Shown piece by piece: positions 55,457 to 64,000 of a DNA stretch of 64,000 nucleotides. Both the position numbers and the translations under genes were made by a program. A model generated the notes under the pieces. That model was given only the letters and a program-made list of their open reading frames with translations, ran no database searches and had not been told where the DNA came from. Position 1 is the first letter of the stretch; each line of letters begins with the position of its first letter. The DNA comes from Semisulcospira habei (taxonomy: Eukaryota > Mollusca > Gastropoda > Semisulcospiridae): positions 161,503,260 to 161,567,259 of the forward strand of contig BTPG01000003.1 in NCBI GenBank assembly GCA_036245525.1, read 5' to 3'.

Positions 55457-57562
55457 CAGCCCTGAAAATGGCGAGTAATTTACTCGCCATGGCGAGTGAA
55501 TTTTTTATTTGGCGAGTAAAAAAAAATACCCACTCGCCAAATGCGAGTGCGCTCGTGCGTTTTCCAATCCAACGGCTAACCGCCAGCCGAACATCAGGTC
55601 GCTAGCGCGTGACCTGACCGCACCGCGAGTCGCCTCTAACATCACTTTGCGGCAGTAGCCGAACACGTCACTCGAACCGTGCGTACCATAACAGTGGTCG
55701 GTGACAGTCGTTCTATTTTTAGTGACGAATTGGTTCGTTTAGCGGCTCGCTCAGTCGCGGCTGCGTTCAGAATCAACCCGACGCTGGGGTCCGTGCGAAT
55801 GTAACAGGGCGGGCAAACTGTTAGTTTATGTGTGGTGTCAGCATGTTATTACAAAGTGCGCGCTAGATGTTGGACGCGTTACTTGCTGTGACGTCACCGT
55901 ACATACTATTATGGGATACGGCATCGTGTGTTTCGCTTTCGATCTAGAACGAAGTTGTACATGGCGGAGAAAAAGCAAAGGAAGAGCTGGAATGCTTCGG
56001 ATTCTTCAATCCGGCACCGTCTGATCTTGATAATCGCTAAGAAGAAAGTTGCACTTCGACATCGCCATCTCCATCGACAAACGACAGTACCAGAAATGCT
56101 ACCCCTGGGCCGTGTGTGGCACCGCTGCTACGACACAGTTTTCAGAGTCCATGGCTGTGCTGAGTGTATTTCCATGGCTAAAGCATGACGGCACTCGAAT
56201 GGCATGCGCAATGAGCACTGAGGCAAACTCAAAAAGCAAGTCCAGAAATTTGAACAGAAATAAGTTTGTCAGTTTTTTTTAAATCGTGGTCGATCCATCT
56301 TCTAGTGCACAGTTATTAGGCAAAAATTGGAGAAACACGTCTCAGTTCTGAGTGGTTAAACGGGTTGAAACAAACTTTGAAGTACATCAGTTTACACACA
56401 CACACACCAAACACACTGAGTTTAGACAAGTCACACTTTGGTTGTCAATCTGCCGCGTTCAGCAGAAAACGCTATATTCTCTGTTACAATACATTGTCAA
56501 ACGATCATACAAATAAATAAATAGATATATTTTTTTCTGTGTGTGAGAGAGCTAGGGAGACGGACTTTTGCGAGATAGCTCACCAGTTAAAGAATCAGAT
56601 CATGGAAAGGACACACACACACACACTGTCACAACACATTTAAAGAGGAGAGAGTGAAATGAGATAATTTATTTTAATGATTGATTGATTGTACATTGTT
56701 TATCGTCCCGACAGCAACAAGGCTTTCTCAGGATGTGCCTGCACTGCTTGTGAAAAAAAAAAAAAGAAACAGAATATTGAATGTATGTCGCCAGCCGGTC
56801 CAATACGTTAAATAAACCTACGCCATGGGGCCTAAATAAAGCTAAGACCATTTAGCAACACACATATCAAGAGCTACAGGCAGTGCAGACAGTTGGGAGA
56901 GTTTTAAAAAGACAAATACAGGTGAATGGACCAAGGGTAGACAGAAACACATGCCCCAGAAAAAAACACACCCTGTGGGGCTGACCATGGTGACCTTGGG
57001 AACTAAAATGTAGTTAACCCCACCCAAGTCCCCCAGGGCAGACCCGGGTGTGGATAATTTATTTTTAAGGAACATACAGATGATGCAGTTTTTCTTAAAT
57101 AAATCTGCGGACCCTCTATAAGTATAATGCTAGGATGGGGGTCTGTATACCTTCTAAAATTTATATCTGGGGGTCTACAGACCCTTTAACCTGTTGTGCA
57201 AACAGAAGCCCAGCTCTACTTACAAAAAATAAATAAATAAAAAATCCCACCACAGTTCACATGGGGACTTCGTCAGTTATTTCTACACTTGATACTATCA
57301 AAAGCCTGAAGTCAGGACATAAAGATTAACTTGATTATGATTGTCTGTTCAAATATTTGTTTTCAATGCCTCTGGCTCTGGGCAGAAAACACTCTCTAAC
57401 ATTGGGCGTCAAACACTTGTGGTACATTATATTGTTGAGTTGGGGGGCTATTTTCAGTAGTAAAATTTTCAGTTTTGGCTAGTAACATTTTCAGTTTGGC
57501 TAGTAAAACTTGGAAGTCACTAGCCAAAGGCTGGTGGGCAAAATTTTAGACTTTCAGGGCTG
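55457..57562. mobile_element. hAT-like non-autonomous DNA transposon, 2106 bp
   Basis: Perfect 11-bp ends cagccctgaaa / tttcagggctg and a 5-bp target duplication gaatg (55452-55456 and 57563-57567) that restores the LINE when removed. The left end has several ggcgagta/actcgcca repeats and the right end ggctagta/actagcca repeats, like transposase-binding subterminal motifs. The CAG...CTG ends fit hAT; most hATs duplicate 8 bp, but 5-bp groups are known. No intact transposase: a short ORF (55961 onwards, MAEKKQRKSWNASDSS) may be a remnant. Confidence 0.8.
56676..57052 (-). mobile_element. R1 retroposon, copy h
   Basis: 377 bp inside the hAT-like element, flanked by gataatttatttt (56663-56675 and 57053-57065). 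Confidence 0.9.
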
Positions 57563-58016
57563 GAATGTAAAAGCAGTTATCCTATATGGAGCAGAGACTT
57601 GGAGGTTGACAAAAACCACAGTCAACATAGTACATGTACAGATCTTCATAAACAGTTGCCTTAGAAGAATCTTGAAAATCCACTCGGAGAAGATCAGCAA
57701 CGTCAGACTCTGGGAGAGAACAGAGCAGATAACGGCAGAAAATGAAATTGGGTAAAGAAGATGAGGATGGATTGGTCCCAGTCTGAGAAAGCCAGTTTCC
57801 AGTATCACTAGGCAGGCATTGTCATGGAACCCCCAGGGAAAGAGGAAAAGAGGCAGGCCAAGAAACACCTGGCATCGAGACCTCCAAGCAGACATCAAGA
57901 GACTGGGAACCACCTGGAGTAAAATCGAAGGAGAAGCACAGGACAGGAGTCGCTGGAGGTCTCTCATCGACGACCTGTACCCTGGGAGGGGTGACAGGCG
58001 TAAGTAAGTAGGTAAG

Positions 58017-58385
58017 TATACACGCTGAAAACAACCCAATAACAACACTCTTGTAATCAATCTTTATGTTGACAATGGTTTTCTTAGCTTAGCTTTCTTA
58101 GCTTATCTTTCATCTCGAGCTGCTGTTTTGTTGCAAAGCTAAATGAGGCGTACATCAGATAAAAACGAGCTATACATGCTGAAACCAACCCAATAATAAC
58201 ACTCTTGTAATCAATCAATTTTTGACAACGGTTTTCTTATTTTATTATTGTCTTTTGTCCCGAGCTGCTGTATAGTTGCAAAGCTAAATGTTATACAGTA
58301 TACAAAATGATGCAGGCGTACATCAGATTAAAACAAGCTATACACGCTGAAACCAACCCAATAATAACACTCTTGTAATCAATGT
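58017..58385. repeat. ~175-bp satellite array, right part
   Basis: Continuation of 52190-52610: acgctgaaa..aacccaataa, acactcttgtaatcaatc, gttttctta and gctgctgt.tagttgcaaag repeat about twice more. Confidence 0.85.
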
Positions 58386-58433
58386 TAATGAAAACGAAAA
58401 TGCCGCGAGTGTGTTCTCTTGGAGAATCTCAAT

Positions 58434-60826
58434 TCATTTCGTTTGTAACTTTTTCAGTCTGTTGCGGATGTAATCCTTAATGTTTGTCCAGCTTCTATGT
58501 CTAAGTGCGGGCTCTTCTGCGATTGCCTGCTCTATCTCGGCCTTTCCAGGAAGTTTGTTCAGGACAAGGTGTGTATTGAAACGAGTTTGAACAGCTTTCT
58601 CTTCAGCTTTCCCCCATGGTTTCCTTGAAAATCTAGCTTTTTTTCAAACAGGAGCTGAAGCAGTACTGTCATCATCAAAACTATCTAGATTTTCATCAGG
58701 CTCTGGACATCTTTTTCTCTGTCATGCTCATTGATTCATGTGTTGTTGTCTTGGTACTTGCTTCATTCACAGGTGCTGTTTTCCCTGAGACCTCTCTGCA
58801 AGTTTCTGATGTGTCTTCATTGTCAAAGTCAATCTCTTCATCGCCCAGCTCAGCTCTATTCTCTAATGCAACTCTCAAAATCTGTCATCCCATTGTTAAC
58901 TGACAGAAGAATCTTTGCCACTTTTGCCTTTTGAAGGACGTCTTGAGATTGGCGATAGATATGGCGATGTATCCGAATATCATGACCAAGAAAATCTGCC
59001 AGCTGATCCTGATCCATTGACTGAGCCAAAATTGCAACCTGCTTCCGTAACTGAGTAAATGTGAACATGGCTGGGTTTGACACTTGTGCTTGTAGCGCAT
59101 GTTCCTTCAGAACATCATGGCCTCTGTAAGGCTTCTGACCAGAAGGTGTGGCAAAGATGTACTGGGAACCAGCTAGAGCTGGCACTGATTGCCTCATTTG
59201 ATTTTGAAAGATTTTGTCCACAGTTGTCATCATTTTCTTTGTCAGCAAAATGGAAACACTCCTATTAAACTTGCCTCTGATTTCCACTCGCTGAAAATGA
59301 TTCACCATTTTTTTCTCAACTTCTGTGAGACCTTTCAAGATATCTTGATTGGTGATCATTGCAATCTTAGCATTCTGGAAGTCTGATACCTTCATTCTCT
59401 GAAGTTCTCCCTCTCGTTTACGGTTGAAAAGTGATATCGCACAAAGAGTTGCTTTAACCACAGTCGGATAATCTTTCAAATCCATCCTTGTCTCAAGAAG
59501 CGTTTGTACTTTTGTAGCATCTTCACATGATGGGATCAGCTTGGGTTTGTTTATGGTCATTTTCCCAAACGACTGGGCTGCTTTAGCTGACACACAATCA
59601 TACCAGTCCCCGGTAAAGACAAGAGTCGAACCGCTTTGCCTCAGAGAGCTCATGCCGCCATCTGTCATCTGAACCATGCCCAACCTGTTTGGATGCCTGT
59701 GACTGATCTGTGAACATTTTTTCAAGGCATGGCCAATGCGCATTGCGAGATTGCCTTTTTTGAACTGATGTGTGTCTTCATCAAATTGTGCTAATAATAA
59801 TAAGCGCATTAAATAGGCGCTTTATCCCAATTGAAAATCGGCTCAAAGCGCCGCCGCGAACTGAACCCAACAAGCACGCTCACGTGAATCACGCGCATTC
59901 ACTCACACACTGTCCATAAACACAGAACATTCACGTGGTGCTAAGGGCAAGCTCAAGCGAGCTACTGTAGTTTTTGGAAATTCAAAATCGTTTGTATTTG
60001 AAATTTGATTAAGTGGGCTGAAACTGATACCAAAGTGCTAGCTCTTTTACAGCCAGTACAACATGATCAAAGCTAGCTGAATTGATCACAGCATTCAAAC
60101 TTGCGATTTTTATTTCTGACATCACTCTGAGAATCTTTAATAGTCTCCCCAACTCCTGCATCCTGGAACTGATTTGTCCACCCATGTGTTCTTCAATATC
60201 ACTGCAGTCAAATAATCTCTTTCCATACTCAAGAAGCAAGGGGTCAGTTGTGATGAGACGGCTTATCTCATCATCTCTCTGTCTGGCTAATACCTTATGA
60301 TAGAAGGAAGAGTCAACATCTAAAGGTATTGGAAGCATTAGCCTCCCACGTCATGCTGCGTCACCTCTTTTAACGAACTGAAGCTCTCCTGGTTTCTGAC
60401 AGCAATGTTTTTAGTGTACAGATATCAGCTTTCTTTGATAGAGCCCTTTGCAATCCCTACAGGCGAGAAGACCTTACTACTTTTGGTGCGATACTTGGGA
60501 ATCAAACATCCTGATTTTTTTTCAAGAACGGCAATGTTATGCATGTAATCACCCTCATCTTGTAGTCTGATCCATGCTTGATGTCTTTGCTTTGTCCCTT
60601 TTTTCATTGACAAAATTTTAGCAACTTCTGTCTCATCTGCATGGACATCTTGTAAGTGCTTGCTCACTTTCAAGACAAGCTTGCTACAAAATTTGCATGC
60701 ATGTTTCTTGTCCCATTTGTACTTTCCTTTCCCTCTCTGTGACGTGCACATCTGTTTCTTCTGTAAGCCCTCTTTCCCCACCCCCAACGTCATGTTCCTT
60801 CTGCCTATCCACATTCTAATTGCCAC
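58434..60826 (-). pseudogene. Zinc-finger / tyrosine-recombinase / Myb-like protein, broken
   Basis: Minus strand. 60826-60425: C2H2-type finger (HACKFCSKLVLKVSKHLQDVH) with KGTKQRHQ and GDYMHN blocks. 60351-60035: middle block (RLITTDPLLLEYGKRLF). 59793-58859: recombinase-like domain. In the 317-residue reading the likely catalytic residues are Arg132 (NRKREGEL), Arg255 (TQLRKQ), His276 (DFLGHDIR) and Tyr285 (HRHIYRQ), the R..R..H..Y order of tyrosine recombinases, although the usual first His of box II is replaced. A frameshift near 58870 leads to an acidic tail (to about 58700); after another shift and a TGA (about 58645) the KPWGKAEEKAVQTRFNTHLV Myb-like block ends at 58434. A 241-bp repeat splits it at 59794-60034, and stops lie between the finger and middle parts. 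I know this layout from many uncharacterised fish and invertebrate proteins; the Crypton link is inference. Confidence 0.8.
59794..60034 (-). mobile_element. R3 repeat, copy 1, in the recombinase pseudogene
   Basis: 241 bp flanked by gtgcta (59788-59793 and 60035-60040). Its removal rejoins the recombinase frame (VKELA to QFDEDTHQ). Minus strand reads actttggtatcagtttcagc at the start and gcgcctatttaatgcgctta plus (TTA)n at the end. The tail resembles that of the L2-like LINE. Confidence 0.85.
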
Positions 60827-60901
60827 CCCCTAATTCACACTGAACTTTGCTGGTACTTGCTTCACTGACACCTCCCCACCCTGAACCTGCCACTTTGAAA
60901 T

Positions 60902-61825
60902 GGGTCATTCTCTGAAAAGGTGGTCAGAATGTGTGACATAAGGAGCAGAGTGTGTTGTTGCATCCATGTATCAACCGAACATTTCTTCGAACTTGTACAC
61001 CATGAAGCACATACAATCTTTGCACAGCATGTTCCAAATCAACCTTTGTGTCACAGAAGCACAATACGTACGAAGAATCCGGCAAACAATGACTAAATTG
61101 TGTGATTCTTGCATTTTACTGTTCGGGGGGGACTGCACACACACACCGCGGTTGATACAAGAAGGTGTTTACGGACCCCACACTTTCAGTGAATGGCTTT
61201 GAGTAAACACTTTCATGCACTTTACACTACTTCAGCCGGAACAAGCGTATGAATACAGTAACAAAATAGTGCACCCTTTTGTTAAAGAAGCGGGACTTAT
61301 GGTTTTGTTCCGGCGGTTGATGCTCAACACTCGGCTGCATTTTTTAAACGTCATTCATTAGCATTATTTCCTTGAAGATTTAAGCAAATTCAGTGTGTAC
61401 AGAAGCATCCATGAATACAATTTCCGGTAGTATGTGTAAAAGTAGTTTGTGCTGTGTGTGTGCACTGTACGGGAGAAAAAATCAGCCTTTAGGTATAAAA
61501 TGTATGAATAGTATTGTGCAACAGTGTTTATATAACCGATCAAAACAGTTTGTTAAATTTTAAGCAGTGAATTTGTCTGATCAAACAAGTTCTTGTCACA
61601 CACTATGAGCCATGTCACAAATCGGCCTCGTTCATTCTCAAGCTTTTAGGCATAAAAAGGCATCAAACATAAGATAAACAAATGCAAAGGTATTTTTTAT
61701 GCATGCTATCCCCTTGCTATCAGAAGAACAAGTCTAGCAAATGGGTAAATATGTAAACACAAATATTGATTTTGGTTGCTCAAACTGTTGCACCCTCAGC
61801 TGACCACCTTTTCAGAGAATGGCCC
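60902..61825. mobile_element. 924-bp inverted-repeat element (MITE-like)
   Basis: Ends gggtcattctctgaaaaggt / accttttcagagaatggccc are inverted repeats of about 26 bp with one mismatch. aaat stands on both outer sides (60898-60901 and 61826-61829). No transposase ORF. Superfamily not recognised. Confidence 0.7.
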
Positions 61826-61858
61826 AAATCTAACAAAGTAAATACAATACTGTCTGTG

Positions 61859-61993
61859 TCAGAGTTCCCAGAGATTGATGGCGACACAGTCTGAATCCTG
61901 TGAACTCGAGCCAGGAACAAACTCCTCGTCATCACTGTCCTTGTATTCCGATGAGCTTGCACTCTCAGGTCCATCCCAGGCTCCATTTGCCAA
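61859..61993 (-). pseudogene. Acidic N-terminal exon, probably of the recombinase gene
   Basis: Minus strand: an acceptor with a long T/C run (ctttttccag) ends at 61994; the following frame encodes LANGAWDGPESASSSEYKDS and DDEEFVPGSSSQDSD before a stop at 61861-61859. Acidic N-termini with an EEFVPG/EYVPD-like string are usual in the same protein family as the finger/recombinase gene, so I take it as its upstream exon. The 924-bp element separates the two. Confidence 0.5.
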
Positions 61994-62199
61994 CTGGAAA
62001 AAGAAAAAAAACTGCATTAGGACAGAAATAGCACAATTTTGGTTTAAGGGGCTTTGCAGAAGAAAAGAGTAATCCTGTGTAGGACCGATTTACCTATGTG
62101 TGACCTTGGTGACAAGGGCTGGCTTCTGCAGCAGCAAAATCCATGTTTTCTGAAAATGTAAGCATTTTTCACATATCTGTCAACCCCGCGTGACCCTTT

Positions 62200-62395
62200 G
62201 TGAGAGGTCACTCAAATTGGTATGTTTAGAAATAAGAAAGGTCTTGCCACAAAGTATCTTTGGGCCAAGCTTGAAGAATGTGGCTTGAATAGTCTGAAAA
62301 AATGCCACTGTTAAAGTTTACCACGGACGGACGGACGACCAGTGGCCCAGAACATAAACTCTCTTTTGCTTCGCACATGAGCCAATAAAATGAAG
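62200..62395 (-). repeat. Pearl-like element, left end only
   Basis: The minus strand reads tggctcatgtgcgaagcaaa, gttctgggccactggtcgtc, tcaagcttggcccaaagata and ggcaagacctttcttatttc, matching the left part of 37959-38130. Core units are absent. Confidence 0.8.
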
Positions 62396-62439
62396 ATGAT
62401 CATAGAATCATTTACCAGTTTGTAATTGGGGGCATCCCC

Positions 62440-63070
62440 CTACCATCTATGCACCCTCCTACCAGACGCACCCTCACTGGCAGAGGCTGGGCTATCCTTC
62501 TGCTGCTCAGGCAGCTGACCAATTTTGTGGGCCTTGGTCATGTGCCAGGAAGGGGCGTGCTTGTCCACTTGCATAGACCCTGATGCTTTTGGACATTCTG
62601 CTGCCATCTGGCGCTGGGTGTGTGCAGAAAGTCCTGAGTGTGGTGAAAATAGTGCTGCAAACATGTCAAATGCAACCATGTAAACTTGACATTTTGGTTC
62701 AGATGTGATTGTTTCTCCAGTACTTGTAAGAAAAAAGTGGAAACAGACCAATTTTTTTAAAAATTATTCATAGAAACCTAAGACTAGTTCCATTTTAAAG
62801 GTAACTGCAATACCTATCTGAATATGAAAACGATAAATCAGCAACATTGACGCTTTGGACACAAACTTCATTCCCAGTAGGGGGACCCCCATGCTGGTAA
62901 CCTGCATGATGTCGTGACACAAAATCATTATGAGCAGTTGAAATAACTTTTGTTGCAAAACAACTAATACCATAATTAAATAACTCTTTATTACTACCCT
63001 TATGAATAATTTTAAGAGGAAATTTGCAAGACTCGAAATGGATGTGAGGCAAGAAATTGTGTGACGCCAT
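62440..63070 (-). other. Possible exons of unknown gene (62795-63070 and 62440-62751)
   Basis: The 62795-63070 ORF (MASHNFLPHIHFESCKFPLK...) has a possible donor (ATAG|GTATTG) near its end; 62440-62751 is a second open frame (TGETITSEPKCQVYMVAFDM). No family features and no clear acceptor; they may be unrelated chance ORFs, or upstream parts of the recombinase gene. Confidence 0.25.
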
Positions 63071-63141
63071 GCGCAGGTTACCACTCCTTTAATTTGTTTT
63101 ACTCTGAAATTTTTCTTAAAATCAGTAAAAGACACTAGTAA

Positions 63142-63389
63142 TAATAATAATAATAATAAGCGCATTAAATAGGCGCTTTATCCCAATTGAAAATCGGCTC
63201 AAAGCGCTGCCGCGAACTGAACCCAACAAGCAGGCTCACGTGAATCACGCGCATTCACTCACACACTATACATAAACACAGAACATTCACGTGGTGCTAA
63301 GGGCAAGCTCAAGCGAGCTACTGAAGTTTTTGGAAATTCAAAATCGTTTGTATTTGAAATTTGATTAAGTGGGCTGAAGCTGATACCAA
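63142..63389 (-). mobile_element. R3 repeat, copy 2
   Basis: About 95% like 59794-60034 by eye. agtaa is on both sides (63137-63141 and 63390-63394, partly shared with the element ends). The (TTA)n tail is longer in this copy. Confidence 0.85.
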
Positions 63390-63394
63390 AGTAA

Positions 63395-64000
63395 CATGTT
63401 TTTTTACATGAAGACAAATGAAATAACAATAGGACAAAATTAATTTCATTCTGTGATGAAATTTAAGCAATAACCTGAAAATGGTAACCTGCATGATGCG
63501 CGTCACCAGTGCATGAAAATTACCAAAAATGAGGGCAAAGCAAAAAAAGAAAAATACAATAGTAGGTGAGATGAAATAAAAGTGTCAAGCAAACACACAC
63601 ACAAACAATCTGTGTTGGTTTTTCTTTTTAAATAACACATAGGCTACAAACACGATGCTGATAGCTGTTTCCGAACTACCTGCATGACATATGACACTGA
63701 GTAAAAAACGTAAACACAACGTAAATGCTCTAGTCTTATCCACCCAAAAGCTCAAAATATGCATGCGGTTTTAAAACAAGACCTTTAATTCAATTCAATA
63801 CAGCATTAGAAACACTTGTGAACTCGCCTATAGCACAAGATGACACAAAATTAAAGGCAAACCAGCGTCGATCTTTCAAGTCGGGCAGAACCGCACTGCT
63901 GAAACTTTTTCGTGGTAATTTGCACACATGGGATACTGTGTGTGTGACACGTCATTGATTTTGGTCTACAAAACCAAGTCACATGACTTACTTACTTACT
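63395..64000. other. No gene seen; right edge touches a LINE tail
   Basis: Non-coding. The last 16 bases (gacttacttacttact) are the complement of the (GTAA)n tail of the RTE-like LINE, so a minus-strand copy probably begins at the edge. Confidence 0.45.

Larger units (their letters stand above)
52611..58016 (+). mobile_element. RTE-like LINE (copy 2), split by a hAT-like element
   Basis: Same family as 38394-41863, starting with the same 5' end (cctcaagctgggtccataag). The duplicated target tata(a/c)acgctga is at 52599-52610 and 58017-58028. The endonuclease ORF starts at 52890 or at the inner ATG 52968 (MGTWNVKTMYQSGKAAQ) but is broken by stops (53142, 53879), and the RT by further stops and small indels (54282, 54925, 55075, 55134). 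LINE sequence stops at 55451-55456 and resumes at 57568 (AVILYGAETWRL) to the C-terminal block, ending at 58007 with a (GTAA)n tail. It is the older, inactive copy. Confidence 0.9.

Noticed and set aside
52190..58385. CRISPR-like array of direct repeats
   Set aside because: Units are ~175 bp, contiguous and diverged with no spacers; a eukaryotic satellite.
63060..63510. Element bounded by ggtaacctgcatgatg-like inverted strings
   Set aside because: The match between 63065-63085 and 63482-63508 is poor and a third copy at 62892 does not fit a terminal repeat.

Overview
This is animal genomic DNA: introns with GT/AG borders, long tracts of simple repeats, non-LTR retrotransposons, DNA transposons and retroposons dominate, and only three convincing host-type genes are seen. 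The mix (SINE-like elements ending in a CGTTAAAC-type 3' signature, composite elements with internal ~170-bp tandem units like the oyster 'pearl' elements, CR1-, L2- and RTE-like LINEs, a zinc-finger/tyrosine-recombinase family common in aquatic invertebrates and fish) points to a lophotrochozoan, most likely a mollusc and perhaps a gastropod. That assignment is inference.

Host-type genes. (1) 3880-4713 (+): last coding exon of a rolling-stone-family multi-pass membrane protein. (2) 14702-18501 (+): a four-exon gene whose splice sites I placed by eye; all three introns are phase 1 and the joined frame is exactly 291 codons. It encodes a signal peptide, two EGF-like modules of the MEGF/SR-F type, a Ser/Thr-rich mucin-like stalk and a C-terminal membrane anchor. 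(3) 45480-49904 (+): one very large exon (1474 codons) of an unrecognised, mostly disordered protein.

Mobile DNA, left to right. 1-1985: LINE with AP-endonuclease-type RT, decayed. 2.35-3.25 kb: G-rich minisatellite split by a retroposon I call R1. 5.87-9.60 kb: CR1-like LINE lying inside a (TC)n microsatellite and itself split by R1 copies and by a TTAA-flanked DNA element. 10.05-10.48 kb: LINE 3' fragment. 18.93-22.81 kb: a second CR1-like LINE (minus strand), again bounded on both sides by (TC)n/(GA)n and split by two R1 copies and one 56-bp retroposon. 23.5-27.4 kb: diverged repeats with (TG)n arrays and a long inverted repeat. 28.8-30.2 kb: L2-like LINE. 30.3-32.2 kb: a tRNA-type SINE beside a complete but frameshifted Tc1-like transposon. 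34.4-44.4 kb and 50.0-50.7 kb: pearl-like tandem-core elements; one holds a nested stack (core element, solo LTR, RTE-like LINE, tRNA SINE). 52.2-58.4 kb: a ~175-bp satellite split by a second copy of the same LINE, which is split by a hAT-like element, which is split by R1. 58.4-62.0 kb: a broken zinc-finger/tyrosine-recombinase/Myb-like gene (minus strand), split by a 241-bp retroposon and by a 924-bp inverted-repeat element. Two families of short hairpin elements (H1, H2) are scattered through 3-33 kb.

The most unusual signals are the two ~55-bp insertions with identical ends and perfect 13-14-bp target duplications, the R1 family (no Pol III boxes seen, yet 12-15-bp target duplications), the recurrence of a CGTTAA(A/G)C 3' signature in four unrelated short retroposons, and the two CR1-like LINEs both found in the same orientation inside (TC)n tracts. 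I found no rRNA or tRNA genes and no CRISPR arrays. Coordinates of repeat ends are hand-read and may be off by a few bases unless a target duplication is given.
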